Below are positions 1-8,007 of a DNA stretch of 64,000 nucleotides, in pieces. Source of the stretch: Acidimicrobiales bacterium (lineage in GTDB: Bacteria; Actinomycetota; Acidimicrobiia; Acidimicrobiales; Poriferisodalaceae); assembly GCA_030743005.1 (NCBI GenBank), contig JASLTG010000004.1, forward strand, positions 1 to 64,000, written 5' to 3'. Both the position numbers and the translations under genes were made by a program. The notes beneath the pieces are model-generated. The model was given only the letters and a program-made list of their open reading frames with translations. It ran no database searches and was not told the origin of the DNA. How positions within the stretch are numbered: the stretch's first letter is position 1; each line of letters opens with the position of its first letter.

Positions 1-143
1 TTTCTTCGGAACGGAAGATCAACCGGACTTTCTTCGTCTGAGCTGTTCCAGGTTTCAGCGGCAATAGCGGCTGAACCGCCGGCAAGTAGTGCTCCTGTGA
101 GAACCAGCGGCGCTATCCATTTTGCTTTCGGGCTTCGGATCAT
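1..143 (-). CDS. Exported protein of unknown function (N-terminal fragment)
   Basis: The gene runs off the left edge, so only the first 47 residues are seen. They form a clear signal peptide: a basic start (MIRSPKAKW), a hydrophobic core (IAPLVLTGALLAGG) and a small-residue stretch SAAIAA ahead of ETWNSSDEES, where signal peptidase I would be expected to cut. The ATG is supported by AGGAG about 8 bases upstream. The mature start is acidic and Ser-rich. No family can be named from this fragment; it acts outside the cytoplasmic membrane by inference from the signal peptide only. Confidence 0.7.
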   Translation of the reverse strand, partial: MIRSPKAKWIAPLVLTGALLAGGSAAIAAETWNSSDEESPVDLPFRR

Positions 144-164
144 TGTTGAACTCCTAGATGTTGG

Positions 165-180
165 TTGTGTTCAGACACAA
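165..180. repeat. Perfect inverted repeat TTGTGT-TCAG-ACACAA
   Basis: Two 6-base arms separated by 4 bases lie about 20 bases upstream of the start codon of the exported protein at 143 (minus strand). It could be an operator or a small hairpin in the leader of that gene. Nothing else in the window repeats it as far as I can see. Confidence 0.35.
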
Positions 181-210
181 AGTTGTCCAATGAACCTGAA
201 TGAAGACTAA

Positions 211-240
211 GAGCTTTATGAGAATTGGATAAGAAAGCTC
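211..240. repeat. Inverted repeat GAGCTTT-N16-AAAGCTC
   Basis: Seven-base arms with a 16-base spacer sit in the roughly 200-base gap between the exported protein (starts 143) and the NTF2-like gene (ends 346). The gap otherwise holds no gene or tRNA that I can see. Both neighbours read on the minus strand, so the repeat could be an operator upstream of the exported protein. A chance occurrence is possible. Confidence 0.25.
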
Positions 241-345
241 AATCGAAATTGTAAACGCGAATCGATGAAACTTTGAAACCTACATCAAATGGTGCGTGAC
301 CCTATGGCCGCTGGAAACAGTGGTTAGCGGCTACTCGCCGTGTTG

Positions 346-747
346 CTAAGGAGCGGAGATTTGAGCGCGTACTTGACCTGCATCGACGAAAGCTTCGTAA
401 TCGATGAGCATTCCTTCGCGCAGCCGGAACACGCTGAGCACCCGCTGCGGGAACACGGGGTTGCCATTTGCTGAGTTACCCATCGATTGGAGGGGGTCAC
501 CTTTCCAGTTCCAAATTCCGAATGCTGCGTCTTCGGTAGCGACGATGTCTTCGACTTCTATCTCCACGCCTGGAATATTTTCGCAAAATCCGCTTGCATG
601 TGCGTGGAGGGCGGAAGGGCCCCGCATGCCTGTTGCGTGGTCAAGCATTTCTTCGTCAACGAACTCAGGTATCAGTTCGAACTTCCTCTTACCTAGGACT
701 TCACCCAAATATGTAGCCATAACTTCAGTGGAGCGTTCGATACTCAT
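346..747 (-). CDS. SnoaL/NTF2-like protein (ester-cyclase-like)
   Basis: A 133-residue single-domain protein of the NTF2/SnoaL alpha+beta cone fold: an N-terminal helix (residues 1-20), a segment of FVDEEMLDHATG type, and alternating beta strands ending in FRLREGMLIDYEAFVD. Members act as cyclases, isomerases, hydratases or ligand-binding proteins, so no reaction can be assigned. The reading frame is open further upstream, but AAGGAGGA sits 5 bases before the ATG at 747, which decides the start. It follows the SDR gene at 823-1761 by 75 bases on the same strand and may be co-transcribed with it. Confidence 0.75.
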   Translation of the reverse strand: MSIERSTEVMATYLGEVLGKRKFELIPEFVDEEMLDHATGMRGPSALHAHASGFCENIPGVEIEVEDIVATEDAAFGIWNWKGDPLQSMGNSANGNPVFPQRVLSVFRLREGMLIDYEAFVDAGQVRAQISAP

Positions 748-822
748 AACTTCCTCCTTAACGAACGTGACATGCGTGCTTGGGACCTTAGCCCGGTTCA
801 AGACAGCAAGATTCTTGGTTGC

Positions 823-1761
823 CTAGCGGACTGACCCGGTGACTTCAGCTATCACGGCGTCAACCATGCCTTCGGTGTCGAAGTTCGGTTGCCAACCCCA
901 CTCTTCGCGAGCGGCGCTGTCATCAATTTGAACTGACCCCGCAGCCGCTCCATCAGGCGGTGAGAATGTTATGTCCGCATCTGAGATTCTGGAACGGACC
1001 ACGTCAGCTATTTCTCCAGCGGTCGGTGTGGGTTGGATACCGTCAACTAAATAGTTAATTGATTTGATCGATTCCAACGGCGCTTGAGCGAGCTCAATCG
1101 CAGCCCTAGCGGCGTCTTGATAATGAAGTATCGCGACCACCGCTTCGGGCGGAACCCATACTTCGAATGGTTCGCCTAGAGCAGGTTTTTCGATGATCCA
1201 ACTGGTGTACTGAGCCACGCTCCAGGTGGTCACTCCGGGACCAACGATTGACGGGTAACGCAAACCCCTAAAATCCATTCCGTATTTTTGGCGGTAATAG
1301 GCGCCGAGGTTTTCGCCTAAGACCTTTGTCACTCCGTATACAGAATTTGGTCGTTGCAGAGTCAGATCATTAATGATTCCTCCTCCAGTATCACGCCCAT
1401 AAGTCCCGATAGAACTCGCAAAGATCATTTGCTCGGTCCCCGCAAGCCTCGCGGCCTCAATGGTCTCAATGAAACCGGCGGCATTTGCTTGAAGAAGCGC
1501 TTGTGGGTCCTGTTCACCTGGGGCAGTCAGAATCGCTCCGAAATGAAACAAGGTCTTTGGTTTTACTTCTGAAAGAAGCGCCGAAGCACTTCCGGGCAAG
1601 GAAAGGTCAAATTGGTGAAGATGAACGCGATCAGAAATGCCTTCAAGTCGGCCCAAGTTTCCTGACCGGTGGGCGATATGAACCTCGTCATTACTGTCGA
1701 TAAGCATTCGAGCTATTTCAGCTCCAATGAACCCGGTGCCCCCTGTAATCAAAGTACTCAT
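823..1761 (-). CDS. NAD-dependent epimerase/dehydratase (extended SDR)
   Basis: A 312-residue extended short-chain dehydrogenase/reductase. The N-terminus carries the Rossmann motif TGGTGFIGAEIA (GxxGxxG), a catalytic SSIG stretch near residue 116, and the YxxxK pair in SVYGVTKVLGE (about residues 141-147). The C-terminal part (about 190-312) is the variable substrate domain. The family acts on nucleotide sugars, sterols or CoA-type ketones; the substrate cannot be read from sequence. It lies upstream of the NTF2-like gene on the same strand and is divergent from the M24 peptidase gene, with a 55-base shared upstream region. Confidence 0.85.
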   Translation of the reverse strand: MSTLITGGTGFIGAEIARMLIDSNDEVHIAHRSGNLGRLEGISDRVHLHQFDLSLPGSASALLSEVKPKTLFHFGAILTAPGEQDPQALLQANAAGFIETIEAARLAGTEQMIFASSIGTYGRDTGGGIINDLTLQRPNSVYGVTKVLGENLGAYYRQKYGMDFRGLRYPSIVGPGVTTWSVAQYTSWIIEKPALGEPFEVWVPPEAVVAILHYQDAARAAIELAQAPLESIKSINYLVDGIQPTPTAGEIADVVRSRISDADITFSPPDGAAAGSVQIDDSAAREEWGWQPNFDTEGMVDAVIAEVTGSVR

Positions 1762-1804
1762 AGCACCACAATGACACGATGAGTCAAAGAGTGCCTACCG
1801 AGAG

Positions 1805-1810
1805 TAGATT
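1805..1810 (+). promoter_or_regulatory. Candidate leaderless -10 box TAGATT
   Basis: TAGATT ends 6 bases before the ATG at 1817. In actinobacteria transcription usually starts about 7 bases after a TANNNT box, which would place the 5' end at the start codon. No Shine-Dalgarno sequence is visible ahead of this gene. No good -35 box is seen. Confidence 0.5.
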
Positions 1811-1816
1811 TCACAT

Positions 1817-3100
1817 ATGGCAAATCGCGACAGCGAAACTTTACTTTCGGCTCGTCGTGATCGTGTTATGGGTCGATGGGACCTAAAAGACGAAATTGTT
1901 TTGGTTCGTTCTGGTTCGGTTCTGCCAATGGCGGGAAGCGATATGGACCATTCCTTCCAACCTCATCCAGACTTCGCCTACTTGTCTGGTCGGGGTATCC
2001 CTGATGCAGTGCTGGCATTCGACGCGCTGCAAGGTCAATGGCAACTGTTCGGTCCTCGATCGACACCAGATGATCAAGTCTGGCATCAACCAGCGGATCC
2101 TGTTGGGTTGCCTCTAGAAGAGCTTGAGGGATGGATAGCGCTGAGAACCCAACAAACTGTCCTAGAGGCATGGGACGATCCGAAAGTCCAAGCCGGGATC
2201 GCGGCGGAACGTGTTCACAAAGACGAGTTAGAACTCTCCGCTTTGAGATCAGCTGCAGCGACGAGTAAGTCTGGTTTCGATTGGGTGTACCAAAACGTTG
2301 CTGCAGGCATGACGGAGCGCGAGATCCAAGTAGGTATGGAGGCCGAATTCTTTCGTGCCGGAGCGGTGCGAACTGCCTATCCGAGCATTGTTGCAACTGG
2401 ACCAAACGGGGCTTATCTGCATTATTTCTACGGTCAAGACGACAGTTTGAATCCCTCGACACGGACGCTGCAGAAAGGAGAGCTCCTCCTAATTGATGCT
2501 GGTGGTGAATTTGGTGGGTACGCAAGTGACGTCACACGAACGATGGTTGTAGGAGCAGAACCCACTGATGTCCAATCCTTCCTATGGCATGTCGTATTGA
2601 GCGCTCAGGAACTAGCTATTGATCGATGTCGACCCGGTCAGGAATGGCGCGAGATTCACCTAGATTCCGCTCGAGTAATTGGTTCAGGACTAGTAGAACT
2701 TGGATTGTTACGGGGTGAAGTTGACCAGCTAGTTTCCTCAGGCGCAGTCGCATTGTTTTACCCGCATGGACTGGGCCATTTGATAGGCCTCACAGTCCAC
2801 GACACCGGTGGTTACCCAGCGGGGCGAGAGCCGAGCTCTCACCCACAATCGCGTTACTTGCGAACTGACCGGCCACTCGAAGCAGGCATGATTACTAGCG
2901 TTGAGCCAGGTATTTACTTTATTGAAGCGCTTCTCGCCGATCCTGCAGTTCGGGAGCGGTTTGCTGAAGAAGTTGTTTGGGATGCTGTCGAGCCGCTCCG
3001 AGGTTTCGGAGGCATCAGGATCGAAGACGACATACACGTCACCGATGCCGAACCGGAGGTTCTGAGCGAGGACATTGGTAAACCAATTCGCATCGCCTAG
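1817..3100 (+). CDS. M24-family metallopeptidase, Xaa-Pro aminopeptidase type
   Basis: A 427-residue cytosolic pita-bread peptidase that removes an N-terminal residue ahead of proline. An N-terminal domain (about 1-135) precedes the catalytic domain. All five expected metal ligands are visible: two Asp in LIDAGGEFGGYASDVTRT, His in PHGLGHLIGL, Glu in SVEPGIYF and Glu in IRIEDDIHV. The length matches PepP-type enzymes (about 430-450). The intact dinuclear site argues against creatinase, a metal-free relative. It is followed 42 bases later by a DAO-type flavoprotein, so it may serve peptide or N-methyl-amino-acid breakdown (inference). A -10-like box right before the ATG suggests leaderless expression. 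Confidence 0.88.
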   Translation: MANRDSETLLSARRDRVMGRWDLKDEIVLVRSGSVLPMAGSDMDHSFQPHPDFAYLSGRGIPDAVLAFDALQGQWQLFGPRSTPDDQVWHQPADPVGLPLEELEGWIALRTQQTVLEAWDDPKVQAGIAAERVHKDELELSALRSAAATSKSGFDWVYQNVAAGMTEREIQVGMEAEFFRAGAVRTAYPSIVATGPNGAYLHYFYGQDDSLNPSTRTLQKGELLLIDAGGEFGGYASDVTRTMVVGAEPTDVQSFLWHVVLSAQELAIDRCRPGQEWREIHLDSARVIGSGLVELGLLRGEVDQLVSSGAVALFYPHGLGHLIGLTVHDTGGYPAGREPSSHPQSRYLRTDRPLEAGMITSVEPGIYFIEALLADPAVRERFAEEVVWDAVEPLRGFGGIRIEDDIHVTDAEPEVLSEDIGKPIRIA

Positions 3101-3142
3101 AGGGCGTTCGATCTTCCGAATAATTGATGAGAGACTGAGTTG

Positions 3143-4447
3143 ATGTCGCCCAAGACTTATGACGCAGTAGTAGTTGGTTCCGGGGTAATCGGCTCGTCAA
3201 TTACATATGAACTTGGTCGACGGGGGTTCCGCACCCTTACGGTTGATCGCCATGGAGGCGCGGGGTTCGGTTCAACCAGCTTTTCTTCAGCGATTGTCCG
3301 GTTCACATATTCGACGTACCCGGGGGTCGCGATGTCCTACGAGGGACTTCGCTACTGGGAAAACTGGGGAGAACATTTGAAGGCTGATCGCGGTGCCGAA
3401 CTCGCGAAGTTCAGTCAATGCGGCATGGTCACTCTGAAAACAACGGGCGGCCACCACTTGAAGGTGCTCCCACATTTCGACTCCATCGGGATCCCATACG
3501 AAGACTGGGATGAAGAAAACTTTCAGTCTCATCTCCCCGAACTTGATCTCCGTCGCTTCGGACCGCCCAAAAGACCTGAAGACGATGGCTTTTGGGATGA
3601 ACCAACAGAACGTTTGGAGGGCGGACTGTTTACACCGGAGGCTGGATATGTAAGCGATCCGCAGCTAGCTGCACACAATTTGCATGTGGCCGCTGCAGCA
3701 TCGAATTGTGACTTTCGTTTCAATACTGAAGTTACGGCGATAACTCAACAGGGTGGACAAATCACCGGAGTCGAACTCGGAGATGGGACGTCAATCTCGG
3801 CCCCTGTCGTTGTCAATGCTGCAGGACCACACAGCCGAATCATTAATGAGATGGCAGGGGCCTTAGGTGACATGTCAATTGCGACGACACCGTTGCGACA
3901 GGAGGTACATCATGTTCCATCACCAGAAGACCTCGATTTCGAAAACCGCGGCTTCAATATTGCTGACGATGACAACGGCATTTATGTGCGACCGGATATA
4001 GGGAACAACATCCTGGTTGGGAGCACCGAACCAGAATGTGACCCTCTTCATTGGGTAGACGCTGATCATGAAGGTCAGATACAGGCCGACCAATGGGAGG
4101 CTCAGGTTTTGCGACTGAATCGTCGACTTCCAGATGTTGGAGTGCCCCACCAAAAAAGGGGAGTAGTCGGCGTCTATGACGTGGCGGATGACTGGATTCC
4201 GATATACGACCGGACCTGTATCGACGGGTTCTACGTAGCGATCGGTACGAGCGGGAACCAATTCAAGAACGCGGCGATAGCGGGCTATTGCATGTCTGAA
4301 CTAATTACAGCGGTCGAAAACGGTCACGACCATGACGCTGACCCAGTCGAAGTGACAGGCCCTCATATGGGATTGGCTATCGATATGAGTAACTTCCGCC
4401 GGACGCGCACCGTCAATCCGAACTCTTCAATGTCCGTTCATGGATAA
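3143..4447 (+). CDS. FAD-dependent oxidoreductase, DAO (sarcosine oxidase-like) family
   Basis: A 434-residue flavoprotein. The N-terminal beta-alpha-beta dinucleotide motif is VVVGSGVIGSSITYELGRRG, followed by an acidic-end strand (TLTVDRHGG). A C-terminal FAD/substrate segment IDGFYVAIGTSGNQFKNAA is typical of the D-amino-acid/sarcosine/dimethylglycine oxidase family, which oxidises secondary or tertiary amino acids. I do not see the covalent-flavin cysteine context of monomeric sarcosine oxidase. A TTG codon directly before the ATG could also serve as the start; I prefer the ATG at 3143. It lies 42 bases after the M24 peptidase, likely in one operon. The substrate is unknown. Confidence 0.85.
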   Translation: MSPKTYDAVVVGSGVIGSSITYELGRRGFRTLTVDRHGGAGFGSTSFSSAIVRFTYSTYPGVAMSYEGLRYWENWGEHLKADRGAELAKFSQCGMVTLKTTGGHHLKVLPHFDSIGIPYEDWDEENFQSHLPELDLRRFGPPKRPEDDGFWDEPTERLEGGLFTPEAGYVSDPQLAAHNLHVAAAASNCDFRFNTEVTAITQQGGQITGVELGDGTSISAPVVVNAAGPHSRIINEMAGALGDMSIATTPLRQEVHHVPSPEDLDFENRGFNIADDDNGIYVRPDIGNNILVGSTEPECDPLHWVDADHEGQIQADQWEAQVLRLNRRLPDVGVPHQKRGVVGVYDVADDWIPIYDRTCIDGFYVAIGTSGNQFKNAAIAGYCMSELITAVENGHDHDADPVEVTGPHMGLAIDMSNFRRTRTVNPNSSMSVHG

Positions 4448-4463
4448 CGGTGTTAGACGAAAC

Positions 4464-5216
4464 TTAACGCCACGCAAAAACTGGTTGCTCCAACTCATCA
4501 ACTCGAACGTCATCACCGTCATACGCGACCGCCCGAAACTGGTACATCACAGCGCCGGTGGGAGCGTGTATTAGGTCTCCTCCAATTGGCAGCTGAACCA
4601 CAGGACGCTCACTCTCGGGAATCTTGACGAAACGGGGTGAGTCAGGTCTCGTAAGTTCTCGAATGGAGATCCGGTGAACGGATGCCACTTCAGTCGGATT
4701 GGCAACTAACTCAAGATCGCTACTAAGCCAAAACACAAAAGGGCTGATTACGTAGCCGGAGCGCGTCGGATAATCATCCAGTTGTCCCAACAAATCATCG
4801 GTAGTGAGGCGTAAACCAACTTCTTCATGAGCTTCCCTCATCGCTGCCTCCAACGGCGATTCTCCTGCATCCACTCGGCCACCCGGTAAAGCCCATTGAC
4901 CCGGGTGATCTTTAAGCTTTGAGGTTCGACGAGTCAAAAGTACAGATGCACCGCCAGCGGTTCCTTCCACAGTCCCTGTTAGTTCGGCGTCATCGGGTAT
5001 TCCTGGAATATCTGCCAACAACTGTTTGCGATCAACTGCCGTCTCGCCCTCTAGCAATGGATCTTCACCATGAACTAATGCGTCACTATCGAGAACAATG
5101 ACACACACTGACGCTTGAGTAAGGCCTTTGTTTAGGTGATCCCGTCTTTGGTGACGGTCCAAATTCTCCTTTAAGCGTTGCCGCAACGAGGAGTCAAACT
5201 TAACGTCGATGCTCAT
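4464..5216 (-). CDS. Nudix hydrolase, CoA pyrophosphatase-like
   Basis: A 250-residue Nudix protein. The Nudix box GGRVDAGESPLEAAMREA continues into HEEVGL, giving the complete Gx5Ex7REUxEExGU signature (about residues 116-138). It is preceded by LLTRRTSKLKDHPGQWALPG, which resembles the CoA-pyrophosphatase (NudL/PCD1) motif, so hydrolysis of CoA or acyl-CoA to phosphopantetheine and ADP is the best guess. An extra N-terminal region of about 90 residues contains a likely strand and loop. It is convergent with the flavoprotein gene (16-base gap) and divergent from the dioxygenase gene at 5297. Confidence 0.82.
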   Translation of the reverse strand: MSIDVKFDSSLRQRLKENLDRHQRRDHLNKGLTQASVCVIVLDSDALVHGEDPLLEGETAVDRKQLLADIPGIPDDAELTGTVEGTAGGASVLLTRRTSKLKDHPGQWALPGGRVDAGESPLEAAMREAHEEVGLRLTTDDLLGQLDDYPTRSGYVISPFVFWLSSDLELVANPTEVASVHRISIRELTRPDSPRFVKIPESERPVVQLPIGGDLIHAPTGAVMYQFRAVAYDGDDVRVDELEQPVFAWR

Positions 5217-5257
5217 ACTCGAAGTCTCGCGCGCAACACGAGTCGCTGTGTGCTCGC

Positions 5258-5263
5258 TACGAT
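5258..5263 (+). promoter_or_regulatory. Candidate -10 box TACGAT for the TauD-like operon
   Basis: TACGAT lies in the 80-base divergent gap between the Nudix and TauD-like genes. It would give a leader of roughly 27 bases that contains the GAGAAGGA ribosome-binding site of the gene at 5297. No clear -35 box is visible. Confidence 0.35.
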
Positions 5264-5296
5264 AAGAACACGGTTACCGAGAAGGATTGTGGTGAC

Positions 5297-6214
5297 ATGA
5301 AAGTTGAACATCTCGAAGGAGTCACGTTCGGTTCAGTGGTCACCGACATTGACATCGAAACTATCGATGACCCCGAATGGAATGACCTATACGACCTGTG
5401 GATTGATCGGGCGCTACTGGTCTTCCCAGGAGCCTTTCTTACCGACGAAGGACAAGACCAATTTGCTCGACGATTCGGGGATCTGGAATTTCCTCGCGCC
5501 GCCCTTTCCAACATTGGCAAAGACGGCAAAGTCCATTTCGAAGACGGAGATGAAGTCGTTAAGTCTTTGAAGGGGAATGAAGGCTGGCACCACGACAGCA
5601 CCTACATGCCGGTGCAAGCCAAGGGCGCCGTTTTCAGTGCCGAAATTGTGCCTTCGTCGGGCGCAGCCACGGGTTGGGCTGACATGCGAGCAGCGTATGA
5701 AGAACTTGACTCTGAGACCAAAGAGCGCATCTCAAACCTCAATGCCTACCACTCCCTTTATTACAGTCAGGGCCGCTTTGGATACCTGCCTGACAAACAA
5801 AACGAAGACGGCACCTACAATTTGTACGGGTACCACGACATGGACGTCTCTTTACGCCCCCTTGTCAAAGTTCATCCAGTCACAGGTCAACCAAACCTTC
5901 TCCTTGGGCGACATGCCCACGACATCGTGGGAATGGATCGAGAAGAATCAGTCAAGCTTCTCGACGATTTGAACGACTGGGCTTGTCAACCTCCACGCAC
6001 CTACCACCACCAATGGACTGTTGGTGATGCAGTGGTTTGGGATAATCGACGCCTACAGCATCGAGGGACGCCGTTCGACATGAAAGAACCGCGACGCATG
6101 TGGCACACAAGAATCGCCGGAGAGTCTTCCTCCGAGCTGGCCATCAACCATCAAACTGACGCAATCCCCTCAGATGACGTCGAACGACACCCAACCGGCA
6201 CATGGGCTTGTTAG
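5297..6214 (+). CDS. TauD/TfdA-family Fe(II)/2-oxoglutarate dioxygenase
   Basis: A 305-residue member of the TauD/TfdA family, which hydroxylates substrates such as taurine, alkylsulfates, 2,4-D or carnitine precursors using Fe(II) and 2-oxoglutarate. The iron triad is visible: the HxD part in GWHHDSTYMPV (about residues 96-99) and the distal His in RRLQHRGTPFD, with an Arg in RRMWHTRIAG for 2-oxoglutarate. The start is supported by GAGAAGGA upstream. Its last 13 bases overlap the next gene (YqeY-like), so the two are translationally coupled. The substrate cannot be told; the downstream flavin monooxygenase suggests oxidation of an organic sulfur, nitrogen or ether compound. Confidence 0.88.
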   Translation: MKVEHLEGVTFGSVVTDIDIETIDDPEWNDLYDLWIDRALLVFPGAFLTDEGQDQFARRFGDLEFPRAALSNIGKDGKVHFEDGDEVVKSLKGNEGWHHDSTYMPVQAKGAVFSAEIVPSSGAATGWADMRAAYEELDSETKERISNLNAYHSLYYSQGRFGYLPDKQNEDGTYNLYGYHDMDVSLRPLVKVHPVTGQPNLLLGRHAHDIVGMDREESVKLLDDLNDWACQPPRTYHHQWTVGDAVVWDNRRLQHRGTPFDMKEPRRMWHTRIAGESSSELAINHQTDAIPSDDVERHPTGTWAC

Positions 6215-6651
6215 ACCAAATTCGCGCTGACCTTACAGCCGCGATGAAATCAAAAGACAAACTCACCGTAGCGACCTTGCGGTCAGTCGTCGCGGCGGTA
6301 CAAGAAGCTGAAGTTGCAGGGACCTCAGCAACCACCCTGGATGATGAACAGGTACAAAAAGTCATAGCTGCTCAAGCGAAACGTCGGGTGGAAGCAGCAG
6401 AAGCCTTTGAAGAAGGTGGGCGAACAGAAAAAGCTGCTGACGAACGGGCCGAGTTGACGATTCTTGAGCAGTACCTTCCTGAACAATTAGATGCTGAGGC
6501 CTTGGCCGTGATCGTTGAACGCGTACTCGCAGATGGTGGTTACTCCACGATGGCCGACATGGGTCAAGCTATGAAGGCGGTTAATGCCGAAGTTGCAGGC
6601 AAAGCAGAGGGACGAACAGTCGCAGAACTAGTTAAATCACACCTGTCGTGA
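6202..6651 (+). CDS. GatB/YqeY domain protein
   Basis: A 149-residue stand-alone YqeY protein, all helical, with the family features LRSVVAAVQEAEV near the start, QAKRRVEAAEAFEEGGR in the middle and LEQYLPEQL before the C-terminal three-helix domain that GatB uses to bind tRNA. Its function is not firmly established; a role connected with tRNA-dependent amidation is proposed from homology. It overlaps the dioxygenase gene by 13 bases and the monooxygenase gene by 4, an unusual place for a housekeeping-type gene. Confidence 0.9.
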   Translation: MGLLDQIRADLTAAMKSKDKLTVATLRSVVAAVQEAEVAGTSATTLDDEQVQKVIAAQAKRRVEAAEAFEEGGRTEKAADERAELTILEQYLPEQLDAEALAVIVERVLADGGYSTMADMGQAMKAVNAEVAGKAEGRTVAELVKSHLS

Positions 6652-8003
6652 ATCCCCCGACACGCCAAATTGCATTAATCGGTTTTCTCCAGGCCCAAAA
6701 CTGTACGACGATTCCAGCAGCGTGGCGTCACCCAGAAGCTCGACACGATGTCACCAATGTCGACTTCTACCAGCACATAGCGAAAGTCCTGGAACGGGGC
6801 CGATTCGACCTTGGCTTTTTCGATGACCGGCTTGCTATGCCTGACATGTACGGCGGCGATCACCAACACACTGTTGAACATGGCATTAGGTGCGTGAAGC
6901 TCGACGCTGTAACCGTTCTCACGACTATGGGGATGGCCACTAAGAATCTGGGGCTGGGAGCCACGTACTCGACCACCTACTTCCCCCCATTTCATGTAGC
7001 GCGACTCTTCTCAACACTCGACCACATGACCGGGGGTCGGGCGGCTTGGAACGTGGTCACATCGGTGAACGACAATGAAGCCAGAAACATGGGGTTAGAT
7101 GAGGCTCCCGCTCACGACTTTCGTTACGACCGAGCAGACGAATTTATGGAAGTCGTCCACGGACACTGGGACACATGGGAAGCCGATGCGATCGTAGCGG
7201 ACCGATCCTCGGGCTTATATGCGCATGGAGACAAGGTCCACCGATTAGACCACCAAGGCGCTCACTACCGATCCCGAGGCCCATTCACGGTGCCTCGAAC
7301 ACCCCAAGGTCACCCAGTGATCATTCAGGCAGGCCAAAGCGGCCGTGGAGTCGAATTTGCGTCTCGCTGGGGTGAACTGCTGTTCATGTCAAACCCAAGC
7401 CTTTCGAGAGCCAAAGACAGCTATGCCACAGTCAAGTCGACGGTTGAAGCGACCGGTAGAGACCCAAGTCAAGTAAAAATCGCAAACCTCACGTTCCCCG
7501 TCGTGGGACGGACCATGTCCGAAGCTGAAGACAGGCGAGCCGCATATGACCAGCTCCCCAACCTGATCGATGACCTCTCTTTACTCTCAGAGGGATTGAA
7601 TTTCGACTTCTCGGACAAAGAACTAGACGAACCGCTTTCAGCAGAAGACGTCGCAGCAATGACCGGCATTCAAGGTATTCGTAACCAAGTGATTGAGGTA
7701 ACCGGCAACCAAACCCCCAGCGTTAAAGACTTTGTCGAGGTCTCGGGGCGGGGCCGATTAGCTCACCCAGTAGTAGGCGGACCAACCGAACTAGCCGACT
7801 ATTTCGAGGAATGGTTCACAGCCCCAGCATGTGACGGCTTTGTCATAGCGGGGACTCACATGCCCGGAGCTTTTGAGGACTTCGTGGATCTGGTAGTGCC
7901 AGAGTTGCAACGCCGTGGCCTATTTCGAACCGAGTACTCAGGTAACACCTTGAGAGACAACTTAGGACTAACGCAACCAGTGCCAGGAGCATGGCGCAGT
8001 TAG
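6648..8003 (+). CDS. Flavin-dependent monooxygenase, NtaA/SnaA/DszA family
   Basis: A 451-residue luciferase-like TIM-barrel enzyme. The N-terminal RQIALIGFLQAQNC, the HHVAR-like segment FPPFHVARLFSTLDHMTGGR, the AWNVVTS motif and QAGQSGRGVEFASRWGE are hallmarks of the two-component FMNH2-dependent NtaA/SnaA/DszA group, which oxidises nitrilotriacetate, pristinamycin or sulfones with flavin supplied by a separate reductase. No reductase gene is next to it. The GTG start overlaps the stop of YqeY by 4 bases (GTGA), so it belongs to the TauD-like operon. The substrate is unknown. Confidence 0.9.
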   Translation: MNPPTRQIALIGFLQAQNCTTIPAAWRHPEARHDVTNVDFYQHIAKVLERGRFDLGFFDDRLAMPDMYGGDHQHTVEHGIRCVKLDAVTVLTTMGMATKNLGLGATYSTTYFPPFHVARLFSTLDHMTGGRAAWNVVTSVNDNEARNMGLDEAPAHDFRYDRADEFMEVVHGHWDTWEADAIVADRSSGLYAHGDKVHRLDHQGAHYRSRGPFTVPRTPQGHPVIIQAGQSGRGVEFASRWGELLFMSNPSLSRAKDSYATVKSTVEATGRDPSQVKIANLTFPVVGRTMSEAEDRRAAYDQLPNLIDDLSLLSEGLNFDFSDKELDEPLSAEDVAAMTGIQGIRNQVIEVTGNQTPSVKDFVEVSGRGRLAHPVVGGPTELADYFEEWFTAPACDGFVIAGTHMPGAFEDFVDLVVPELQRRGLFRTEYSGNTLRDNLGLTQPVPGAWRS

Positions 8004-8007
8004 CCGA

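Noticed and set aside
144-345. Small RNA or tRNA in the largest left-hand gap
   Set aside because: No cloverleaf or clear promoter-terminator pair is visible; only two short inverted repeats.
404-826. Plus-strand open frame over the NTF2-like gene
   Set aside because: It is antisense to a gene with a strong ribosome-binding site and a recognisable fold; its translation matches nothing.
1817-3100. Creatinase in front of a sarcosine oxidase
   Set aside because: Creatinase lacks the M24 metal ligands, while all five are present here.
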